Made by a program: the position numbers and the translations under genes
Part shown: positions 54,601 through 61,526 of the stretch, piece by piece
Layout of the letters: each line of letters starts with the position of its first letter
Position numbering within the stretch: the first letter of the stretch is position 1
Assembly (NCBI GenBank): GCA_902788175.1
Contig: CADAJF010000011.1
Span: 1 to 61,526 of the forward strand
Direction: 5' to 3'
From: an uncultured Bacteroidia bacterium
Lineage (GTDB): Bacteria > Bacteroidota > Bacteroidia > Bacteroidales > UBA932
Length of the DNA: 61,526 bases
The notes under the pieces: model-generated
The model's database searches: none
The model's input: only the letters and a program-made list of their open reading frames with translations
What the model was told of the DNA's origin: nothing

Positions 54601-55004
54601 ATCCTTACGTTTCCTTCCTGCAGCGCGATTTCATTGACCGCGTATGGTCAGAGGAGAACCCCGACACCTACTTCCCCCGTCCGCGCGCATACTCTTCCAC
54701 AGGCGGTGAGCTTTCCAAAGTGAACAGCCGATACCTGCAGAACATCCGTTACCTGCGTTTCAAGAACCTGACGGTGGGGTACACGCTTCCTTCCAAGCTT
54801 ACCGGCAAGATCGGCCTTGACAAGGTGAGGGTCTATTTCTCCGGTGAGAACCTGGCTTACTGGTCTCCGCTCAAGAAATACACCAAGTACCTGGATCCCG
54901 AAAGCGCCTATACCCGTGACGGGAACGGAAATTCTGCCGCCCAGGACCATATGAGCTATCCTTGGCAGAAGACCTATATGTTTGGCATTGACATTTCATT
55001 CTAA
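51618..55004 (+). CDS. SusC/RagA TonB-dependent outer-membrane transporter
   Basis: Complete outer-membrane importer of 1,128 residues. A signal peptide ends at LGAQ. The carboxypeptidase-regulatory-like domain (about 25-110) precedes VVVGYGVQKKVNLTGAV at the plug junction. LNIRGITSINAADPLVLIDG and ISVIKDASAAAIYGARAAYG are SusC-family plug motifs. The barrel ends with an aromatic final residue (MFGIDISF). It lies 17 nt after the phosphoesterase and 17 nt before SusD. Together with SusD it should import an oligomer over about 1 kDa; the substrate is unknown, though the neighbours suggest a phosphodiester-containing one. Confidence 0.95.
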   Translation: MRQIKRIAVSLVLALGALWSLGAQNRVITGVVQEADGAPVVGAVVMVPGTNNAEVTGLDGAFSLRVTGEQVTLEVSCLGYVTARVTVPASQSRVSVVLQEDNMMLEETVVVGYGVQKKVNLTGAVTAVDTKELTDRTSHNLTNMLQGAVPGLNISTSSGNPGSAGSLNIRGITSINAADPLVLIDGTEGDLSRVNAADVENISVIKDASAAAIYGARAAYGVILVTTKTGTDKGGNAKVRYSGRWGWEEPTVSTDFETRGYWSVYTVDKFWATDGGKNYTNYTAHDMAELLARVNDVTENPARPWVVEEVRNGRKQWIYYANTDWYHELYNDRHPVTQQSVSVTGGNKDVKYYLSGAYDLQSGIIKVNPDVFQKFNLRAKIDARINKYARISNNTSFYSSTYNYPGGSSVQDSFAYASRHALASFPLKNPDGSWLYGTPLIGYNVANGRHLVFGEGKARNQQSRSDFSNTTELKISPVKQFTLTANYTYRLYQNRNQYRSVNFEFRRYPDAPYEYYTTGAGEDALTENTATYQRHTANVFGTYEDTFGGHHFTATAGMNMEHWASKSVGATGKNLLSETLNDLDLVGPDATGAVIMEVSGGQNEYAIMGFFGRLNYDYKERYLLELSGRYDGTSRFQKGHQWGFFPSASVGWRLSEEPFFQPARSHVDNLKLRVSYGNLGNQVVRGSGGGQNYYAYLRKISINDFAGYTFGESTTMSKYATLGAPVDANLTWETAEQWNAGLDFAALKNRLTFTGEIYRRNTLNMLTAGPDLPAVYGAASPQTNAADLKTTGFELSLGWRDQFKLFGQPFGYGIRATLSDFRSYITRYNNPTKSLSMAYYEGMRIGEIWGYEVDGLFASDEEARKYTAEVLDATTLVTGRMTGGFLAGDLRFVDQDNDGHYQIDANGKYVLDANGNRILLPEDQWRVNTLSNGSNTVDDPGDRKILGNALPSLQYGITLTADYMGFDVQAFFQGTGDHYWYPAGMNYMFWGPYSYPYVSFLQRDFIDRVWSEENPDTYFPRPRAYSSTGGELSKVNSRYLQNIRYLRFKNLTVGYTLPSKLTGKIGLDKVRVYFSGENLAYWSPLKKYTKYLDPESAYTRDGNGNSAAQDHMSYPWQKTYMFGIDISF

Positions 55005-55021
55005 AGAAGGAGGAAAAGAAA

Positions 55022-56851
55022 ATGAAAAGACAGTTTATCGCCCTTGCGGCATCTATCCTTTGCCTCGCTTCCTGCAACAGTTTCCTGGAGCGGACCCCCA
55101 AATCTACCATGGCTCCGGAGAACTACTTCCGCGACGAGACGGACCTTCAGCTGTTCTCCAACTCTTTCTATAACAACCTGCTGGACAAGACTCCTTACAA
55201 CGAGCAGAGTGACCAGCTGGTCTATCTGAACCTGAGTGCCGTGATGCGCGGCGGAAACAACCGCACGGTGCCCAATTCCGGCGGCGGCTGGGGCAACGGC
55301 TCCGGTGCCTGGGGAGACCTCAGGAAGATGAACACCCTGCTGGAGTACATAGACCGCTGCGAAGATGAGGCGGCCGTCCTGCAATATACGGCGCTTACCC
55401 GTTTCTTCCGCGCCTATCTGTATTTCACTATGGTTCAGCGTTTCGGCGACGTGCCCTGGATCGACGAGCAGTTGCAAAGCGATTCAGAGAATCTTTACCG
55501 TCCCCGCGACAGCAGGGAAGTAGTGATGGGCCACATGCTGGAAGACATTGACTATGCCATCCAGCACCTGCCTTCCGCTGTAAGCACCTACCGGGTGAAC
55601 CGCTGGACGGCCCTGGCCCTCAAAGCCCGCTTCTGCCTGTTCGAAGGTACTTTCCGCAAGTACCATTCCCCGGACCAGTATCCCAAGATGTATGTAGAGC
55701 CCCTGCCCACAGGCGGCCGCACGTCCCAGGACTACCTGAAGCTGGCGGCCGATGCTGCCCGGGAACTCATCGACAACGGTCCCTACAAGCTGGCAAAGGT
55801 GTCCGATTACAGGCTTCTGTTTGCCAATGTGGATGCTTCCAAGGATGAATTTATCCTTGCCATCAAGAACGACCAGAGTCTCCAGGTTTGCCACAACGCT
55901 ACGGCCTTTGCCATGATGCCTTCCCAGAACAAACCCGGCTTTACGCGTAAATTCATTGCCGGCGTCCTGATGAACGACGGCTCCCGCTTCACGGATCAGC
56001 CCGGCTGGGAGACGATGGCCTTTGTTCAGGAAATGCAAAGCCGTGACCCCCGCCTGAAAGCCATCACCGTGGGTGACGGCCATGTGTGGCTGGGAGACGA
56101 GACTGTGTCGGCACCGGACCTGGTGTGTGCAACCACCGGTTACCAGGTTTCCAAATATGTGATGGACAAGACCCTGCCGGAATGGGGCCGCGTGGACAAG
56201 AGCTATAACGATATGCCCGTGTTCCGCTATGCAGAAGTTCTTCTGAATTACGCAGAGGCCAAAGCCGAACTGGGCACCCTGACGCAGGATGATCTGGATC
56301 TCACCGTGAATGCCCTGCGCTCTCGCGTCGGGATGACGGGCCTTCTGAGTCTGGATGAAGCCAACGCCAGCCCGGATCCGTATCTCGCATCCGCCGAAAC
56401 AGGTTATCCCAACGTGAGCGGGGCCAACCAGGGTGTCATCCTGGAAATCCGTCGTGAACGTGCCATCGAACTGGTGATGGAGGGATTCCGTCTCTCTGAC
56501 CTTATCCGCTGGAGAAGCGGAAAATGCCTGGAGCAACCCATCTGGGGCGCTTATTTCCCGGGAATCGGCAAGTATGACCTGACCGGTGACGGCTTGCCGG
56601 ATATCCATATCTGGACCGGCGTAGATCCCAAGGATAAGGACATGGCCGATTTCGAGCTGGGCACTTCCACCGGCATCATCCTCTCTGACGGTGTCTCCGG
56701 TTATATTGACAGGCACCAGAATATCGAGCGTAACTTTAACGAAGACCGCGACTACTATTATCCCATCCCTACCAAGGAACGTCAGCTCTACCATGACAAA
56801 GGGGTAGATCTGAAACAGAACCCCGGCTGGGTAGATGGTCTTAGCTACTAA
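55022..56851 (+). CDS. SusD/RagB family nutrient-binding outer-membrane lipoprotein
   Basis: Surface lipoprotein (lipobox LASC, followed by NSFLERTPKST) of 609 residues, partner of the SusC just upstream. LTRFFRAYLYFTMVQRFGDV is the conserved first TPR-like region, and EIRRERAIELVMEGFRLSDL, followed by IRWRSGK, is the typical C-terminal signature. It should bind the substrate and close the transporter. The next gene starts 20 nt downstream. Confidence 0.94.
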   Translation: MKRQFIALAASILCLASCNSFLERTPKSTMAPENYFRDETDLQLFSNSFYNNLLDKTPYNEQSDQLVYLNLSAVMRGGNNRTVPNSGGGWGNGSGAWGDLRKMNTLLEYIDRCEDEAAVLQYTALTRFFRAYLYFTMVQRFGDVPWIDEQLQSDSENLYRPRDSREVVMGHMLEDIDYAIQHLPSAVSTYRVNRWTALALKARFCLFEGTFRKYHSPDQYPKMYVEPLPTGGRTSQDYLKLAADAARELIDNGPYKLAKVSDYRLLFANVDASKDEFILAIKNDQSLQVCHNATAFAMMPSQNKPGFTRKFIAGVLMNDGSRFTDQPGWETMAFVQEMQSRDPRLKAITVGDGHVWLGDETVSAPDLVCATTGYQVSKYVMDKTLPEWGRVDKSYNDMPVFRYAEVLLNYAEAKAELGTLTQDDLDLTVNALRSRVGMTGLLSLDEANASPDPYLASAETGYPNVSGANQGVILEIRRERAIELVMEGFRLSDLIRWRSGKCLEQPIWGAYFPGIGKYDLTGDGLPDIHIWTGVDPKDKDMADFELGTSTGIILSDGVSGYIDRHQNIERNFNEDRDYYYPIPTKERQLYHDKGVDLKQNPGWVDGLSY

Positions 56852-56871
56852 TTTCTAATTCCATGCAAGTT

Positions 56872-59800
56872 ATGAAACTCAGTAACATATTGAAGACACT
56901 CGCCGTCGCAGCGGCCGGCGCCCTCCTCTGGAGCTGCCAGCAGAAAGAGCTGGAAACCGAGGCACGGGCCGTTGCCTCCAGCGAGACCTATGTGACTTTT
57001 GCTTCTACCGGTGCCCAGGCCCAGGTTCTGAGCGTTTACGCCGATGGCGTCTGGAACGTGGATGTGGATGCCGACTGGATTTCCGTAACCCCCATGACAG
57101 GAAACGGTCATGGGGAGATCACCATCTCTGTGAGGGACAATTCCACCGGGGGCACCATCGACCGTCCGCGCGACGGAAAGATTACCATCCAGGGCAAGTA
57201 TGCCTCCCGCCAGAGTATAGTGTCGGTCCACCAGGACGGTGATACCTACTACGGCGTGACCACTTACCAACTCTCCCAGATTGCTTCCCTGGAGGACGGG
57301 GCAGTGGGTAAGGTTCACGGCGCCCAGGTCATTGCGCTCACCGGGAGCGGTTTTGTGCTGCAGGACGAGAGCGGCTGTCTCTACGCCACCGGAGAAAACG
57401 TGAAGCTGGGCGATGTCCTGTCCTTTAACGGCTCCAAGACCACGCTCTTTGGCGGCCCTGCCTTTGAAACGGATGAGGTGACCGTTCTTTCAAACAGCGA
57501 AGTGAAATACGCCGATGCACCTGACATGACTTCCCAGATAGGGGAGTACAAGGGCGGCGTGGTCTATGCTCTTCTGAAGGGCTCTTTGGTGAACGGTGTG
57601 CTCAAGGTGGGAAAAGCCAACGTGCAGTTGCTCGACCCGGTGGAATCCTTGGAATTGGGAGCTGTAGACCTTCATAAAGTATCTGTGACCGGCTTTGTAG
57701 TGGGTATTTCTGGTGCGACCGGTTATATGGTGGCAACCAAGGTGGAGGACGAAGGGGCCGATGAGACCCTGGTGCCTTATCCGCTCCGCTGGGCGATGGG
57801 TAAGGACCTGAACTACAGCAACGCTACCTGGAATAATGACAGCCCCCGTGCGGAACCTATCCAGGGTATCGGCTATATTGAATATGTGCCTTACGATCTG
57901 GAAGGAACCAACAGCGGCGGCAACTTCAAACTGGACGTTCAAGCCAATAACCTCCGTGTTACCGGTCCTTATGTGAATGACTACTGGCTCTTCTACGGCA
58001 ATGGCGCCATCCCGGCCAATACGGAGGTGCAGATTGCCTTCGAGATGCGTTCATCGGCCTGGGGCCAGAAATTCTGGGTCCTGGAGTATCTGGATGGCGA
58101 AGAGTGGCTCACGGCTCCCAATGTGAAATATTCGGACGAGCCAGGCGTGGAGGTCCCCTATCATATCGCCACCAACCCCGACGGTGCCACCAACTCCCAG
58201 CTTATGGAGGTGATCAAGTTCCGCAAGAACAATGAACACCTGCAGATCCGCATGCGCTGCTCCGTGAACTGGCGTGGCGGCGGACAGCCCATGGCCAATC
58301 CCCGTACAACGGCCTCCAGCCGTCTTACCGTTACCAATGTGGATGATGACACCTATAAACCCAACATCCAGATAATCAAGGAAGGTAACGGTGTGGAAAA
58401 AGATCCCGTGTACGCGAATATCGAAACTTCCACCGATCTCCTTACCTTCAATGGTACACCCGGAGATCCCAAGGAACTGACCATCACTTCTGACTATGAC
58501 TTCACCGTGTCTACATCTGCCGACTGGCTTTCCCTGGACCCGACCGAAGGTGTGGCCGGCGAGCCGCTGGTGGTAAAGGTTACCTGCGAAGAAAGCCAGC
58601 TTGCAGAACTTCGGCAGGGAGTAATCCGCATCGTTTCCGAAGATTCCGAGAAAGTGGTGAACGTGGTGCAGAGCGCCGCCGGCCAGATACTGGATCCGTT
58701 CATCTCCATCAGCGGCGGCAATGCCATTACTGTGGGCAGTGACGCCGGCAAGACCATCGTGAAGGTGCAGACCAACACGGAGTTCGACTTTGTCTCCAAC
58801 GACTCCTGGATCAGCATTGCCCCGCTCCAGACCAAGTCTTTGGTAGACTGGTTCGAGTATGAGCTGACCTACGAGGAAAACACCGCCGAACAAACTCCCC
58901 GCAGCGGTTCCGTCCGCTTCTTCAACACGGAGAAGAAACTGGAAACCATTCTCACGGTAACCCAGGAAGGCGCCCCCGCCTCCGACGTCTATTTCCAGGA
59001 CGACTTTGAATGGCTGGCTCCCTGGTCAGATTCTGCTCCCGATGATGTCTCCGACAACAAGGTGGGCACTGCCCAGAACATGTTCACTACGGCTGCGCTG
59101 GCTCCTGCCCTGGAGGAATTCCAGAGGCGCGGCTATGGTTATGTCTGGGGCTGGAAGGATCAGGACTGGTCTGACGGTCTTCCCGACAACGGTAACAAGC
59201 AGACGCTCTATCTGATGAAGAACTACCTAAAATTCGGCAAGACTTCCTACAACTCCGGAATTATCCTTCCTCCGCTTGCCAAGATGGCCGGAACGGACAA
59301 TGTGGACCTCACCTTTGACTGGGCCTGGTGCATGACAGGTGCTTCTAAGCCGGATGTGATGACCCTCACTGTAACCGTGACCGGCGGAGGCTATCTGGCC
59401 GATACCAAGACGGAGACCAGCGGCGAGATTACCTCTTCCCAACCTACGGAAGGCGATCTTACCGTCCTTGAATGGCAGCACGCGAAGGTGACCATCGTGG
59501 GCGCAACCCCTGCCACCCGCATCACCATCCGTCCCACCAACGCGGATCCCGGCATCAGCTCTTCCCGCAAGCAGAACCGCTGGTATCTGGACAACATCAA
59601 GGTAGAGAAGTCCGATTACCAGGAAAGCAAGCGTGAATTCTATGCCGATGACTTCGAGTGGCTGGCCCCCTGGTCCGAGTCTGCCCCTGATGATGTCACC
59701 GACAACAAGGTGGGCACTGCCCAGAACATGTTCACTACGGCTGCCCTGGCTCCTGCCCTGGAGGAATTCCAGAAGCGCGGCTATGGCTATGTCTGGGGCT

Positions 59801-60261
59801 GGAAGGATCAGGACTGGTCTGACGGTCTTCCCGACAACGGCAACAAGCAGACGCTCTATCTGATGAAGAACTACCTCAAATTCGGCAAGACTTCCTACAA
59901 CTCCGGAATCATCCTTCCCAAGATCCCCGGCATCACCGCTGCCACCGACGTGGAACTCAGCTTTGACTGGTGCTGGTGCATGACGGGGGCTTCCAAGCCG
60001 GATATGATGACCCTCACTGTCACGGTGGAAGGCGGCGGTACCATCCAGGCTACGGGCACCACCGTAAGCGGAGAAATCACCTCCTCGCAGCCTACGGAAG
60101 GAGATCTGACCGTTCTAGAATGGCAGCACGCCTCCGTCAAGATTGTAGGTGCTACGGCCGATACCCGCATCACTATCCGTCCCACCAACGCGGATCCCAG
60201 TATCACCTCTTCCCGCAAGCAGAACAGATGGTACCTGGATAATATCAAGGTGACGGAGTAA
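56872..60261 (+). CDS. large BACON-domain lipoprotein with a duplicated C-terminal module
   Basis: Surface lipoprotein of 1,129 residues (lipobox LLWSC, then QQKELETEA). A BACON-like domain with DADWISVTPMTGNG lies near 35-115. An OB-fold-like segment follows (TTYQLSQIASLEDGAVG, then GSGFVLQDESGCLYATGEN). The middle carries a carbohydrate-binding-like beta domain and two more BACON-like domains with SADWLSLDPTEG and NDSWISIAPLQT. The C-terminus holds two almost identical modules of about 205 residues spaced by 216 residues (about 708-917 and 924-1129). It ends the PUL operon before a strong terminator. ATG 56863 is an alternative start. It probably binds the substrate; no catalytic motif is seen. 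Confidence 0.8.
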   Translation: MKLSNILKTLAVAAAGALLWSCQQKELETEARAVASSETYVTFASTGAQAQVLSVYADGVWNVDVDADWISVTPMTGNGHGEITISVRDNSTGGTIDRPRDGKITIQGKYASRQSIVSVHQDGDTYYGVTTYQLSQIASLEDGAVGKVHGAQVIALTGSGFVLQDESGCLYATGENVKLGDVLSFNGSKTTLFGGPAFETDEVTVLSNSEVKYADAPDMTSQIGEYKGGVVYALLKGSLVNGVLKVGKANVQLLDPVESLELGAVDLHKVSVTGFVVGISGATGYMVATKVEDEGADETLVPYPLRWAMGKDLNYSNATWNNDSPRAEPIQGIGYIEYVPYDLEGTNSGGNFKLDVQANNLRVTGPYVNDYWLFYGNGAIPANTEVQIAFEMRSSAWGQKFWVLEYLDGEEWLTAPNVKYSDEPGVEVPYHIATNPDGATNSQLMEVIKFRKNNEHLQIRMRCSVNWRGGGQPMANPRTTASSRLTVTNVDDDTYKPNIQIIKEGNGVEKDPVYANIETSTDLLTFNGTPGDPKELTITSDYDFTVSTSADWLSLDPTEGVAGEPLVVKVTCEESQLAELRQGVIRIVSEDSEKVVNVVQSAAGQILDPFISISGGNAITVGSDAGKTIVKVQTNTEFDFVSNDSWISIAPLQTKSLVDWFEYELTYEENTAEQTPRSGSVRFFNTEKKLETILTVTQEGAPASDVYFQDDFEWLAPWSDSAPDDVSDNKVGTAQNMFTTAALAPALEEFQRRGYGYVWGWKDQDWSDGLPDNGNKQTLYLMKNYLKFGKTSYNSGIILPPLAKMAGTDNVDLTFDWAWCMTGASKPDVMTLTVTVTGGGYLADTKTETSGEITSSQPTEGDLTVLEWQHAKVTIVGATPATRITIRPTNADPGISSSRKQNRWYLDNIKVEKSDYQESKREFYADDFEWLAPWSESAPDDVTDNKVGTAQNMFTTAALAPALEEFQKRGYGYVWGWKDQDWSDGLPDNGNKQTLYLMKNYLKFGKTSYNSGIILPKIPGITAATDVELSFDWCWCMTGASKPDMMTLTVTVEGGGTIQATGTTVSGEITSSQPTEGDLTVLEWQHASVKIVGATADTRITIRPTNADPSITSSRKQNRWYLDNIKVTE
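58993..60258 (+). repeat. 648-bp in-frame tandem duplication inside the BACON lipoprotein gene
   Basis: FEWLAPWS begins at 59005 in copy 1 and at 59653 in copy 2, a period of 648 bp or 216 residues. Long stretches of nucleotide sequence are identical, for example around 59060-59260 and 59710-59910. The copies diverge mainly near their middles (LPPLAKMAGTDNVDLTF against LPKIPGITAATDVELSF). Confidence 0.92.
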
Positions 60262-60279
60262 CAATCCCTATTCTAAAGC

Positions 60280-60314
60280 AAAAATCCTCTGTGTGAAATA
60301 CGCAGAGGATTTTT
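60280..60314. terminator. bidirectional terminator between the second PUL and glpT
   Basis: A 12-bp perfect stem (AAAAATCCTCTG at 60280-60291, CAGAGGATTTTT at 60303-60314) with an 11-nt loop has A- and T-tracts on the two sides. It can serve both convergent units. Confidence 0.9.
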
Positions 60315-60331
60315 ACTTATGTATGAGCTTT

Positions 60332-61526
60332 TCAGGCGCTGCGCCTTTCTTCCTTGAGCGTGAGCCCCATGAAGAGGATAGACAGGATGCAGGCGGCTAT
60401 CAGGAGCAGGAAAGTCCAGCTCCAGCCAAACTGCTGCGCCACCCAGCCGATAACCGTATTGGCCAGGATAAAGGTTCCCAGGAAATAGCCGAAGAAACCG
60501 GTAAGGCCGGCAGCGGTACCCGCAGCGTTCTTGGGAGCAAGGTCAAGTGCCTGTACGCCGATGAGCATCACAGGGCCGTAGATAAAGAAGCCTATGCCAA
60601 TCAGGCTGATAATGACTACGGTGAGGTAGTCGATATAGGCCCAGTAAAGGATGATGAAAACCAGCACCAGGGCCATAAAGAGGATGGTGGGCAGGGCGCG
60701 TCTTCCGTGGAAGAGTTTGTCTGAAAGCCAGCCGCAAAGGAGGGTTCCGGGGATGGCTGCGAATTCATAGGCAAAATAGGCCCAACCGGCACTCTTGAGG
60801 TCAATTCCCTTTTCCGTGAGGATGGTAGGGGCCCAGTCCAGGCAGCCGTATCGAACCATATACACAAAGGCGTTGGCCAGGGCAATGTACCACAGGAATT
60901 TGTTGTTGAGCACATATTGGAAGAAAATTTCCTTGGCAGTGAGGGTTTGCTCGTGTTTTTCCGAGTAGTTTTTGGGGTAGTCGTTGCGCCAGGCTTCTAC
61001 GGACTGCAAGCCACAGGACTGCGGCGTATCACGCAGTAACATCCAGGCCAGCAGGGCAATAAACAGCGCCACGGCAGCCGGGAAAGCAAAAGTGCCGATC
61101 AAAAAGTACAGCTCCGTATGCGACCCATAGAACCAGCTGCCGAACCAGACAGCACCGTAAGTGGCCATCGGCCCCACCAGCGCACCGCCTACGTTGTGCG
61201 CGCAGTTCCAGATGCTCATCATGGTGCCCCGTTCGCCGGGGGAGAACCAGTGCGTCATGACACGCCCGCAAGGAGGCCAGCCCATGCCGTTGAACCAGCC
61301 AACCAGGAAGTTCAGCACGCCCATTGCCAGGATGGCCAGGGCCTTGTGCTCCGCTCCTATAAACTGGATGGGCACGATCATAAAGCACATGGAAATGGCC
61401 GTAAGGACCAGGCCTATGGGCAGGAAGAGCCGCGCATTGGAGCGGTCCGAGACGCTTCCCATCAGGAATTTGGACAGGGCGTAAGCCGCCGCATTCAGAC
61501 CCAGGACAAAGCCCAGTTCCGTTTTG
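60332..61526 (-). CDS. glpT: glycerol-3-phosphate transporter GlpT (MFS, OPA family), N-terminus outside window
   Basis: Inner-membrane antiporter that takes up glycerol 3-phosphate in exchange for phosphate. The frame runs from the right edge (398 codons visible) to the stop at 60332-60334. The diagnostic stretch WFNGMGWPPCGRVMTHWFSP is followed by ERGTMMSIWNCAHNVGGALV, both typical of GlpT and its organophosphate:phosphate antiporter relatives. YGCLDWAPTILTEKG matches GlpT more closely than UhpT. The ATG at 61462 is internal, because the frame continues upstream with KFLMGSVSDRSN as part of the first helix pair. It is convergent with the second PUL and fits its glycerol-phosphate theme. Confidence 0.87.
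   Translation of the reverse strand, partial: KTELGFVLGLNAAAYALSKFLMGSVSDRSNARLFLPIGLVLTAISMCFMIVPIQFIGAEHKALAILAMGVLNFLVGWFNGMGWPPCGRVMTHWFSPGERGTMMSIWNCAHNVGGALVGPMATYGAVWFGSWFYGSHTELYFLIGTFAFPAAVALFIALLAWMLLRDTPQSCGLQSVEAWRNDYPKNYSEKHEQTLTAKEIFFQYVLNNKFLWYIALANAFVYMVRYGCLDWAPTILTEKGIDLKSAGWAYFAYEFAAIPGTLLCGWLSDKLFHGRRALPTILFMALVLVFIILYWAYIDYLTVVIISLIGIGFFIYGPVMLIGVQALDLAPKNAAGTAAGLTGFFGYFLGTFILANTVIGWVAQQFGWSWTFLLLIAACILSILFMGLTLKEERRSA

Overview
The window comes from a GC-rich member of the Bacteroidota, most probably an uncultured gut Bacteroidales. Two SusC/SusD pairs, many lipoproteins with Bacteroidota-type signals, BACON domains, DUF4831 and DUF4434 proteins, and repeated promoters of the TTTG - 19/20 nt - TAnnTTTG type all point there. 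No rRNA, tRNA, CRISPR array, transposase or phage gene was seen. Genus-level placement is not possible by eye.

Layout. 1-5670 is housekeeping: a peptide transporter cut by the left edge, a lipid A acyltransferase, a DUF4831 protein, dipeptidase PepD, and the rpsF-rpsR-rplI operon. 5930-27996 is a sialoglycan/amino-sugar region. A leftward operon holds a GH109-type glycosidase, a HexNAc-kinase-like protein and a sialidase. Divergent from it are a two-domain sialate O-acetylesterase and a sugar porter. Then come a DUF4434 protein and a ROK regulator (leftward) and a rightward polysaccharide utilisation locus (PUL): AGE epimerase, SusC (frameshifted), SusD, DUF5018 lipoprotein, NAGPA-type phosphodiester glycosidase, GHL10-type hydrolase and BACON lipoprotein. 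No sialic acid lyase is present.

28076-43855 is mostly core: parE with three lipid or acyltransfer genes, a DUF1573 protein, a 57-residue 2[4Fe-4S] ferredoxin, five 51-bp tandem repeats, hydrogenase maturases HydG and HydE, a DMT transporter, a short FNT-family channel, a NamZ-type exo-muramidase, an Omp85-like barrel and an alpha/beta hydrolase lipoprotein.

43845-61526 looks like a glycerol / glycerol-3-phosphate / glycerophosphodiester locus. It has glycerol kinase, a 111-bp element with perfect 24-bp inverted ends, glycerol facilitator, a calcineurin phosphoesterase-GDPD fusion, an SGNH hydrolase, a second calcineurin phosphoesterase lipoprotein, a complete SusC/SusD pair, a BACON lipoprotein with a 216-residue tandem duplication, and glycerol-3-phosphate transporter GlpT cut by the right edge. 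The enzymes fit a path from an external phosphodiester-bearing substrate to intracellular glycerol 3-phosphate. This PUL-like arrangement is the most interesting system in the window; its actual substrate is an inference.
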